Assembly: GCF_002979515.1 (NCBI RefSeq)
Contig: NZ_PCPA01000007.1
Span: forward strand, 1 to 64,000
DNA: 64,000 bases
DNA from: Microbacterium sp. MYb54
GTDB lineage: Bacteria; Actinomycetota; Actinomycetes; Actinomycetales; Microbacteriaceae
Direction of reading: 5' to 3'
Under the pieces are notes generated by a model. It searched no databases. It worked only from the letters and a program-made list of their open reading frames with translations, and was not told where the DNA came from. Positions 15,554 to 23,800 of this stretch are shown here, piece after piece. Position 1 is the stretch's first letter. Each line of letters opens with the position of its first letter. Both the position numbers and the translations under genes were made by a program.

Positions 15554-16867
15554 TCACCAGCGGCCGTGCCGGTGCTCCCACTCGTCCTCGACCGTGCGAC
15601 GACGACCCGCGACGATGCCGGCGGGGATCGCGACTATCAGGACACCCGCGATGACGAGCAGCGGGATCTGCCAACCCGCGGTCGTCTCGTGCAGCAACCC
15701 GATCAGCAGGGGGAAGGTCGCCGCGATCGCATAGCCGATGCTCTGTACGAACCCGCTCAACGCCACAGCGCTCTCGGGGGTGCGGGCACGGATGCTGAGC
15801 AGCACAAGGCTGAGCGGGAACATGATGGCCGTGAGACCGAAGATGCTCACCCACAGCGGCAGGGCGACGGTCGGCGCGAGCAGGAGCCCTGCGAGCCCGA
15901 CCAGTCCGCCGCCGACGGCCACGAAGAAGAGCGGACGTGTCGCTTGGAAGCGGACGACCAGGATCGGCACGATCAGCGAGCACGGCAGACCGATCAGCGC
16001 GAACAGGGAGAGCAGGAACCCCGCGGTCGCCGGAGTGACGCCGCCGATGTCGACGAGCATGGTCGGCATCCACGCGAAGGAGACGTAGGCCATGGTGGAC
16101 GATGCGCCGAAGACGATCGCGAGCGCCCAGGCGAGCGGGAGGCGCCAGAGCCGGGCGAAGTACCGACGGTTCGCGGGAGAAGTCGAGATCGGACCGGTCG
16201 CGACGGCCACCGCATCCTGCATGTCGTTGACGCCGTCGGTGGGATCGGGGACGAGCAGCTCGGTCTTCACCGGCTCGCCCGCCCGCGAGCCGTTCTTCAG
16301 CAGCAGTGCCACCCACGGCACGAGCGCGATCGCCGCGACGATGCCCCACATGCCCAGCGACACCCGCCAGCCGAGCGAGTCGGCCACCGGCACCGCGACC
16401 AGCGGAGGCAGGAAGGTCGACACCGCCATGGTGGTCGAGTAGATCGTCATCATGATCCCGAGGCGATCGGGGAAGTACTTCTTGACCAGTGGCGGCAGCA
16501 GCACGTTGCCCGAGCCGACGCCCGCGAACACCACAGCGGTCGCCGCCAGCAGGGTCGTCGAGTCGGCGGCGAAGCCGCGCAGCAGCAGGCCGAGCGCCAT
16601 CAGAGCGATGGCTGCCACGGCCATCCGCTCCAGTCCGAATCGACGCTCGAACAGCGGCGTGAGCAGTCCGAAGATCGCGAAACACACCGGCGGTGCGGCA
16701 CCGATCAGGCCGACGACGACCGGCGAGACCGGGAAGTCCTCGGCGACGTGATCGATCACCGGCGAGAGGGAGGCGACCGCCGAACGCAGCGAGAACGCCA
16801 CCAGGACGATCCCCACGAGTGCGAGAGCCCGACCCTGCCACAGCGGTCGTGCGCTCGGCATCGTCAT
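15554..16867 (-). CDS. CynX/NimT-type major facilitator transporter
   Basis: A 437-aa, 12-helix MFS protein. The first helix region SLRSAVASLSPVIDHV and the spacing match the CynX/NimT group (cyanate and 2-nitroimidazole transporters). Its start codon overlaps the stop codon of purF (ATGA), so it is translationally coupled to purine biosynthesis. That placement suggests export or import of a purine-related or nucleobase-like compound, but substrate cannot be read from the sequence. A second ATG two codons in is possible. There are no obvious truncations. Confidence 0.88.
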   Translation of the reverse strand: MTMPSARPLWQGRALALVGIVLVAFSLRSAVASLSPVIDHVAEDFPVSPVVVGLIGAAPPVCFAIFGLLTPLFERRFGLERMAVAAIALMALGLLLRGFAADSTTLLAATAVVFAGVGSGNVLLPPLVKKYFPDRLGIMMTIYSTTMAVSTFLPPLVAVPVADSLGWRVSLGMWGIVAAIALVPWVALLLKNGSRAGEPVKTELLVPDPTDGVNDMQDAVAVATGPISTSPANRRYFARLWRLPLAWALAIVFGASSTMAYVSFAWMPTMLVDIGGVTPATAGFLLSLFALIGLPCSLIVPILVVRFQATRPLFFVAVGGGLVGLAGLLLAPTVALPLWVSIFGLTAIMFPLSLVLLSIRARTPESAVALSGFVQSIGYAIAATFPLLIGLLHETTAGWQIPLLVIAGVLIVAIPAGIVAGRRRTVEDEWEHRHGRW

Positions 16868-18336
16868 GAGGTCTGTGACCCCTCCACCCAGGCCAGGTAT
16901 TCATCCGACACGGTGCCGGTCACGTACCGGCCGTCGAAGCAGCTCATGTCGAGATCGGTGAGCACCGATCCCTCGATGATCGCGGCCTTGAGGTCTTCGA
17001 CCTCCTGGTAGACGAGGTGGTCGCAGCCGAGCACCTCGGCGATCTCGGGGATCGTCCGCCCGTGTGCGATGAGCTCCTGACGCGACGGCATGTTGATGCC
17101 GTACACGTGCGGGTGCCGAACGGGAGGGGCGGCAGAGGCGAAGGTGACCGAGGCAGCGCCGGCATCCCGCGCCATCTGGATGATCTCCTTCGAGGTCGTC
17201 CCCCGCACGATCGAGTCGTCGATGAGCAGCACGTTCTTGCCCTGGAACTCGGTGGACATGGCGTTGAGCTTCTGGCGCACGCTCTTCTTGCGCACCGCCT
17301 GCCCCGGCATGATGAAGGTGCGACCGACGTAGCGGTTCTTGTAGAAGCCCTCGCGGTACTCGATGCCGAGCTTGCGGGCGACCTCCATCGCGGCGGGGCG
17401 CGAGGAGTCGGGGATGGGCATCACGACGTCGATCTTGTCCATCGGCACGTGCTTGGCGATCGTGTCGGCGAGGCGGTCGCCCATGCGCAGACGCGACTCA
17501 TACACCGAGATGCCGTTCATGACGGAGTCGGGACGGGCGAGGTAGACGTACTCGAAAGCGCAGGGCGCGAGCGTCGCCGCCGTGGCGCACTGCTTGGAAT
17601 GCAGCTCACCTTCGGTGGTGATGAAGATCGCCTCGCCGGGCTCGACCTCGCGGACGACCTCGTAGTCGCCGTTCTCGAGCACGAGCGACTCGCTGGCGAC
17701 GACCCACTCGTCGCGCCCTTCGGAACCGGGCACCGTCGAGGGACGACGGCCGAGGATGAGGGGACGGATGCCGAACGGGTCGCGGAAGGCGAGCAGACCG
17801 TAGCCGGAGATCACGGCGATCACGGCGTATGCGCCCTCGATGCGCTCGTGCGTGCGGGCCACGGCCTCGAAGACACGCTCGGGGTCGAGGTCGACCGTCG
17901 AGGTCGTGTTCTGCAGTTCGCCCGCGAGCACGTTGAGCAGCAGCTCGGTGTCGCTCGAGGAGTTCAGGTGACGGCGGTCGCGCTTGGCCATGTCGGCCGT
18001 GAGCTCACGCGTGTTGGTGAGGTTGCCGTTGTGGATGAGGATGATGCCGTAGGGCGCGTTCACGTAGAACGGCTGCATCTCCTCTTCGTTCGATGCCGTG
18101 CCCTTGGTCGCGTAGCGCACGTGCCCGAGCCCGACGTTGCCGAGCAGCGCTCGCATGTCGCGGGTGCGGAATGCCTCGCGGACCATGCCCTGCGCCTTGG
18201 CGTTGTGCATCACCCCGTTCGACTCCGCCGTCGCGATGCCCGTCGCATCCTGGCCGCGATGCTGCAGCAGCAGGAGTGCGTCGTAGATGTCCTGATTGAC
18301 CGGGGCAGAGCCCACCATTCCGACGATGCCGCACAT
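16864..18336 (-). CDS. purF: Amidophosphoribosyltransferase
   Basis: A 490-aa enzyme that makes 5-phosphoribosylamine from PRPP and glutamine, the committed step of de novo purine synthesis. It starts with MCGIVGMVG, where Cys2 after Met removal is the class II glutaminase nucleophile and no propeptide is present. The glutaminase domain contains LGHVRYATKG and IHNGNLTN; the phosphoribosyltransferase domain has the PRPP loop VLLIDDSIVRGTT. It is six bases downstream of purM on the same strand, and its stop overlaps the MFS start. Full length for the family. Confidence 0.98.
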   Translation of the reverse strand: MCGIVGMVGSAPVNQDIYDALLLLQHRGQDATGIATAESNGVMHNAKAQGMVREAFRTRDMRALLGNVGLGHVRYATKGTASNEEEMQPFYVNAPYGIILIHNGNLTNTRELTADMAKRDRRHLNSSSDTELLLNVLAGELQNTTSTVDLDPERVFEAVARTHERIEGAYAVIAVISGYGLLAFRDPFGIRPLILGRRPSTVPGSEGRDEWVVASESLVLENGDYEVVREVEPGEAIFITTEGELHSKQCATAATLAPCAFEYVYLARPDSVMNGISVYESRLRMGDRLADTIAKHVPMDKIDVVMPIPDSSRPAAMEVARKLGIEYREGFYKNRYVGRTFIMPGQAVRKKSVRQKLNAMSTEFQGKNVLLIDDSIVRGTTSKEIIQMARDAGAASVTFASAAPPVRHPHVYGINMPSRQELIAHGRTIPEIAEVLGCDHLVYQEVEDLKAAIIEGSVLTDLDMSCFDGRYVTGTVSDEYLAWVEGSQTS

Positions 18337-18342
18337 GGGCTC

Positions 18343-19473
18343 TTACTTCGCTCCGTCCGCGTAGGCGCCGACCAGGCGCACTGCTCCACCGTCGACGCCC
18401 TTGGCGCCCTGTTCGAATTCGCCGGCCGGACGCGGGCCGAAGCCGACGGTCCCGACCTGCCAGGAGGGCATGCCCTCAGCGTTCAGCGCGGCGATCGCGG
18501 CATCCTTCTTCTCCGCGGCGACCACCGCGAGGAATCCGATGCCGAGGTTCCAGGTGCCCTCGGCCGACTCCAGCGTGGAGCCGGCGATGTCACTGAGCAC
18601 GCGGAAGACGGGGCTCGGCGACCAGCTGCTCCGGTCGACCTCTACCCAGCTGCCCTGCGGGAGCACGCGGGCGAGGTTCGCCGCGATGCCGCCGCCGGTG
18701 ACGTGGCTGAGCGCATGCACGCCGCCGGTGCCGGCGGAGGAGCCGAGCTGTTCGATGAGGCGCAGCAGCGGAAGCGTGTAGAGCCGCGTCGGCTCGAGGA
18801 GGGCTTCGCCCCAGGTGGTGCCGAAGTCGGCGGCGTTGTCGCCGTAGCCGATGCCGGCACGGGTCACGATGTGACGCACGAGCGAGTAGCCGTTGGAGTG
18901 CAGTCCGCTGGACGAGACCGCGATCACGGCATCGCCGTCCTGCACACGATCGGCGCCCAGGATCGCGTCGGCCTCGACCACGCCCGTCGCAGCTCCCGCC
19001 ACGTCGTAGTCGCGAGGACCGAGCAGACCGGGGTGCTCGGCCGTCTCGCCGCCGACGAGGGCGGTGCCGGTGGCGGAGCACGCTTCGGCGATTCCGCGCA
19101 CGATGTCGGCGATGCGCTGCGGGAAGACCTTGCCGCAGGCGATGTAGTCGGTCATGAAGAGCGGCTTCGCGCCCACCACGACGATGTCGTCGACGACCAT
19201 GCCGACGAGGTCCTGCCCGATCGTGTCGTGCTTGTCGATCGCCTGCGCGATCGCGACCTTGGTGCCGACGCCGTCGGTACTGGTCGCGAGCAGCGGGCGA
19301 CGGAAATCGCGCAGCGCACTGGCATCGAACAGGCCGGCGAATCCGCCGACACCACCGAGCACTTCGGGACCGTGCGTCGCGCGCACGGAAGACTTCATCA
19401 GCTCGACGGCGAGATCACCTGCAGCGGTGTCGACGCCGGCTTCGGAATAGGGATTGGTGGGGGAGGCAGCCAC
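18343..19473 (-). CDS. purM: Phosphoribosylformylglycinamidine cyclo-ligase (AIR synthetase)
   Basis: A 376-aa enzyme that closes the imidazole ring (FGAM to AIR, ATP-dependent), step 5 of purine synthesis. Recognised by YSEAGVDTAAGD at the N-terminus, LLATSTDGVGTK, the metal/ATP segment DLVGMVVDDIVVVGAKPLF.TDYIACGK, GGETAEHPG and GLHSNGYSLVR. Starts at a GTG (19473). Upstream of purF with a six-base gap, forming a purM-purF operon. The C-terminus is slightly long for the family. Confidence 0.98.
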   Translation of the reverse strand: MAASPTNPYSEAGVDTAAGDLAVELMKSSVRATHGPEVLGGVGGFAGLFDASALRDFRRPLLATSTDGVGTKVAIAQAIDKHDTIGQDLVGMVVDDIVVVGAKPLFMTDYIACGKVFPQRIADIVRGIAEACSATGTALVGGETAEHPGLLGPRDYDVAGAATGVVEADAILGADRVQDGDAVIAVSSSGLHSNGYSLVRHIVTRAGIGYGDNAADFGTTWGEALLEPTRLYTLPLLRLIEQLGSSAGTGGVHALSHVTGGGIAANLARVLPQGSWVEVDRSSWSPSPVFRVLSDIAGSTLESAEGTWNLGIGFLAVVAAEKKDAAIAALNAEGMPSWQVGTVGFGPRPAGEFEQGAKGVDGGAVRLVGAYADGAK

Positions 19474-19559
19474 GTCACCAGCCTACCGCCCGCAGCAGGC
19501 CCGACTCTCCGCGAAGACAGACCTCGGATCCGGACCCCCGACCCGCCTACGATGGGGCC

Positions 19560-20165
19560 ATGTCCGACAAGCCGCAGTGGCTCATCCGCGAAGACGCGAG
19601 CGTTCCGGTGCTCGTCGCGCTCGCCCTGCGGCAGAGTCTCGGGATCCGTGTCCCGGAAGACCTCCCGTCGCTTCGCGAGCTGGCCGTGCGCGCACCGGAT
19701 GCTGTGGACGCCTCTGCCGAGGTCGAGTCGCAGTGGCGGGACTACTGGGACATGACGGTCGAGCCCCGCGCGCACCCCTCCGAGGTGCCGTTGGAACTCA
19801 TCGACGGGTTCGACACCCTGGTCGCGCTGCCCGCTCGCGGTGCGGAGGAGCTGTCTGCGGCGATCGCTCCGCAGGCGACATCCGCTCTTCTCTACGCACG
19901 CGCCGCGCACGACCGCTACGTGAACTCGATGAAGAGCCACACCGGCGGCGACGCCTACCGCGCCTATGCGAGTGCGATCGCGGAGTTCGAGCGCGAGGTC
20001 GGACGGCGTGCGCACTCGTTCGAGTTGAACGTGCAGGTGCTGCCGTTCTCGCAGCGCGGCATCTGGTGGATCGGCGCGCTCACGGTCGCGGTGACCGATG
20101 GCCTGCGCCGAGACGTGGTGGCCTTCGACGCCGCCATCCGCCCGGTGATCGCCGAACTGGCGTAG
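19560..20165 (+). CDS. Conserved actinobacterial protein of unknown function
   Basis: A 201-aa soluble protein, divergent from purM with 86 bp between starts. I do not recognise a domain. It is acidic overall, has Trp-rich patches (QWRDYWDMTVEP), a segment NSMKSHTGGDAYRAY and ends with VLPFSQRGIWWIGALTVAVTDGLRRD, which reads like a beta hairpin motif. No signal peptide or membrane helix. Codon use is typical of the chromosome. Followed by a repeat-containing convergent intergenic region. Confidence 0.75.
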   Translation: MSDKPQWLIREDASVPVLVALALRQSLGIRVPEDLPSLRELAVRAPDAVDASAEVESQWRDYWDMTVEPRAHPSEVPLELIDGFDTLVALPARGAEELSAAIAPQATSALLYARAAHDRYVNSMKSHTGGDAYRAYASAIAEFEREVGRRAHSFELNVQVLPFSQRGIWWIGALTVAVTDGLRRDVVAFDAAIRPVIAELA

Positions 20166-20196
20166 CCCCCGCTGCTTCCAGGGGGTTCACGGACCC

Positions 20197-20280
20197 CGCC
20201 GAGTGCACGGCTTACTTGCGAATGCACGGGATACCTGCGCGAAGAAGCCGTGCACTCGGCGACAAGCCGTGCACTCGGCG
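20197..20280. repeat. GTGCAC intergenic repeat, locus 1
   Basis: CGCCGAGTGCACGGCTT at 20197-20213 is answered by two inverted copies, AAGCCGTGCACTCGGCG at 20245-20261 and 20264-20280, so the region can fold into a 17-bp hairpin. A degenerate GCACGGG copy lies at 20224. It fills the space between two convergent genes. The same core is found at 44.0 kb and 46.1 kb. Confidence 0.8.
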
Positions 20281-20295
20281 ACAGGTGGAGGGGGG

Positions 20296-20610
20296 TCAGT
20301 CCTCGTCGACGACGGTCTCGCGGTCGACCCGGACGACCCGGTCGTGACGGCGGGCGATGCGCTCCATGATGAGGCCGACGACGCCTCCGAGCGCGATTCC
20401 GATCGGCACCGTCCACAGCAGCAGGAAGCCGAACACCTGGCCAGGCGGGTAGACGACGTCGAGCGCCTGCGACTCGTCGAAGCTGCCGGCCCAGGTGAGG
20501 ATGCCGGCCGCGATGACGCCGACCACGACGCCGATGCCCATGAGCACGCCGTACCGCGGCACACGGCGCACGGTCGCCTCGACGGTCTGGTGGGAATCGG
20601 TGGGGGCCAT
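20296..20610 (-). CDS. Small two-helix membrane protein of unknown function
   Basis: A 104-aa protein with two hydrophobic segments (about residues 21-41 and 58-80), each rich in Gly/Val/Ile, and a charged C-terminal tail (IMERIARRHDRVVRVDRETVVDED). The start at 20610 is chosen because the upstream in-frame ATG at 20664 adds only a low-complexity basic segment. No recognised domain. It stands alone between the GTGCAC repeat and the HtaA gene terminator. Confidence 0.7.
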   Translation of the reverse strand: MAPTDSHQTVEATVRRVPRYGVLMGIGVVVGVIAAGILTWAGSFDESQALDVVYPPGQVFGFLLLWTVPIGIALGGVVGLIMERIARRHDRVVRVDRETVVDED

Positions 20611-20756
20611 GGATCCATTGTCCCACCGCCGACGGATGCTGTGTGCCGGGGTCTGCGTACGCATCGGTCGGGAGATCGGAGGGATGCAGGCTCGCGCAGG
20701 CCGATTCCTCCCTGCATCCGTTCATCGTCCCGACATCCGTACACCGGAGACGCAGA

Positions 20757-20791
20757 ACGGCCCTCCCCGCGTCCGCCGCGGGGAGGGCCGT
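20757..20791 (-). terminator. Terminator of the htaA-type gene
   Basis: A 14-bp perfect inverted repeat (arms 20757-20770 and 20778-20791, 7-nt loop), 17 bp past the stop codon of the minus-strand surface protein gene. Read on the minus strand it is followed by TCTGCG. Very stable. Confidence 0.8.
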
Positions 20792-20808
20792 TCCGTGTTG
20801 CGCCTCGA

Positions 20809-23800
20809 CTAGACCTCGGTCGTCGTCTCGGCGGTCTCGTCCTTGCGGTTGCGGCGGACGAGCAACACACCGCCGGTCGCGGCCAGCGCCACGACCACCA
20901 GGCCGCCGACGATCCACGGCCACACCGGAGCGTCTTCGGATGCAGCGGGCTCGTTCGCGGCGGTCACCACTGCGGTCGCCTCGGACTCGGGCTCGGGCTT
21001 CTCCTCGACGACGCCGCAGTCCGCGCCGACCGGGATCACGGCTGTGACCGGGTCGAGCTGCTCGCCGGCGGCGTAGGTGCCGAACGCGGCTGCACCGGCC
21101 TCGGTCAGGGTGGTCGGAAGCGCGTCGAGTGTCAGCGCGCCGTCGACGACTGCCGCATCTCCGAGTGCGAACTCCGCGAGGCGGACGTTCTTCTGGTCGA
21201 TGCTCTCGCCGCCCTGCGTCGTACCCGTCACGTCGAAGACGATGTAGCCCTTGTCTCCGGCGAGCTCGATGCGTGCACCGGCGAGGGTCGTGTTCAACGC
21301 ACCGTCGTGACCCGTGAAGGTGATGCTGCCGCCGTAGGTGACGAGCCCGGTCAGGGTCTTGTCGTCGAACGATCCGGCGCCGTTCCCCCACACGTAGTCG
21401 GGGTACTGGTAAGTCACGTCGGTCAGCGTCCAGCCACCCTTCGCGATGCCCTCGATGTAGGTGCGGAACGACTCCTTGTAACCCCACTTGAGCGTGGCGC
21501 CCTCGACCGTGCAGACACCTACCACCGTCGTCGCCCGGTTCAGCGTGAACGCGAGACCGCGGTTCACCGACCCCTGGAACGTGAGGGTGTGCTCGCCGTC
21601 CTCGAGGCTCGCGGGTAGCGCACCCGACCAGGTCGCGACGCCGTTCGCGTCGGCCGTCACCGTCTCCAGCAGCACGGGCGTCGAGTACACGACGACCTTG
21701 ATGCCCTGCTCGTTCGCCCGGAATCCGGATGCCGACACCGTGGCCGGCTGGCCCGCTCCGAGGGCTGCGAGGTTGGCCTCGTCGGCCTCGATACCCTCGG
21801 TCGCCGGCGGGGTGGCCGGCAGGGTGGTCTTCGGCTTCACGACAGCGGCAGCCACCGTTCCGCTCGAACCGGCCGGCGCCGCCGCCGCCGAGCCGATCGT
21901 GAACGTCACCGGGTTCAGCGCGGTCCCGTAGCCGGCGAGCACGCGGTCACGACCGGCATCCGTCAGCGCCGCGGGTGCCGCCGTGTAGGTCACGGCGCCG
22001 TTGGCCGCGATGCGCGCCGCGTTGGAGAGGTCGAGCGTCGCGAACGGCACCTGTGCGCCGCCGCTCGTGACGTACAGCGTCGCCGCCGAGGCCGAGGTGA
22101 TGCGGATCTGCGGGTTCGACACGGTCACATCGAGCACGCCCTGGTGACCGGTGAAGCGCACCGAGCCGCGGTAGACGACGCTGCCGAGGCCGGTGTTCAC
22201 GTCGAAGTCGCCGCCGACGGTCTGACCGAACTGGAACTGCCCACCCGAACGGGTCGCGCCGTCGGAGACCGCGATGGAGCCCTTCGCGATGTCGCCCGTG
22301 ATGTAGTTCGTGAACGACGAGGAGATCGCCCAGCGGAGTGAGCCGCCAGGGACGTTCGCGGGCGGAGTCGTCGGGGTGACGGGCTTCTCCGGCACCGTCA
22401 CACCGAACAGGTCGTCCCACTGCTGCGGGGTGATCGTCACGGTCGAGCGGGCGTAGATCGTGCTCGCGTCCGGATTCGAGTGCTGCTTCCACACGATCAC
22501 CTCATACGACTTCGTGCGGTCGAGGTTGTTCGCCGCAGTCGTGAGATCGACCGCGAAGGCCCCGAACGTGACCTTCTGCACGTACTGCATCGCGAGGAAC
22601 CCGCCATCGGCACTCACCTTGCCCTCGGTGCCGGCTTCGATCAGGGCGACATAGGCGCCAGGGATCTCGCCGAGGTTCGTGGCCGCTGCTGTGACGGTCA
22701 GGCCGTCCTTCGCGGTCGCAGCCTTGACCGTCGTGCCCACGGTCGGCCCCGCCGGGAAGAGCGTGTCCCACTGCGCGTCACTGACGGTGACGGCGCCTCG
22801 GGCGTAGATCGTGTTCGCATCGGGCATCGAGTGCTGTTTCCAGACGATCACCTCATACGCCTTCGTGCGGTCGAGCTTGTCGGCCGCGGCCGTCAGATCC
22901 ACCGTGAAGGTGCCGCCCGTGATCTTCTGCACGTACTGCATCGCGAGGAACCCACCGCCGGCGGTGACGCTCCCCTCGGTGCCCTTCTCGATCACAGCGA
23001 CGTAGGCGCCAGTGATCGCACCGAGCTTCGAAGCCGCAGCGGTGACGGTCAGGCCGTCCTTCACGCTCGCCGATTTCACCGTGGACGTGACGACCGAGGT
23101 GTCGCCGTAGTTCAGGGCGACGCTGCGCTCCTGGTCGGCGTTCGCGACGCCACCGGCGCCGTAGGTGTACACGCCGTAGGATCCGGGGGTCGCGGCGGCA
23201 TCCTTCAGCGTCAGCGTCGCCTGGAACGTGCCGTCGGCGGCGATGTCCACCCACTGCGCACGGATCGCGCCCTGGAACTGCGCCGGCACCTGGTTCAGCA
23301 CGCCCTCGGCCAGAGCCCAGACCTGCGCGCCCACCGAGCGGGTCGACGATGCCGCACCCGTGGAGGGCTGCCACGCCGAGCCGAAGTTGCCGAAGACCAC
23401 GTAGGTGCCCTGCGGGAGGTGCGCCGGGATCGGCATCCCGCGTCCGCCGACATTCGCGGTCGGGTCATAGCCCGAGCCCTTCACGACGACCTTGTCGCCG
23501 GCCTTGAGCGCGACCCCTGCGGCGGGTGTCGTGCCGTCGGCGAGGAACACCTCGATCGCCGCCGAGACCGGAGCCGGCTTCAGGGCCTCCCACTGCGCGT
23601 CGGTGACCGAGATGGTCGAGCGCGCATAGATCGTGCTCGCATCGGGGTTCGAGTGCTGCTTCCACGCGATGACCTCGTACGACTTGGTGCGGTCGAGCTT
23701 GTCGGCCGCGGCGGTCAGATCGACCGTGAAGACGCCGCCGGAGATCGGGCGCACGTACTGCATCGCGAGGAACCCGCCTCCGCCGGTGACGTTCGCCTCG

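Noticed and set aside
17017-19755. Long plus-strand open frame opposite purF and purM
   Set aside because: Antisense shadow of two clear purine genes.
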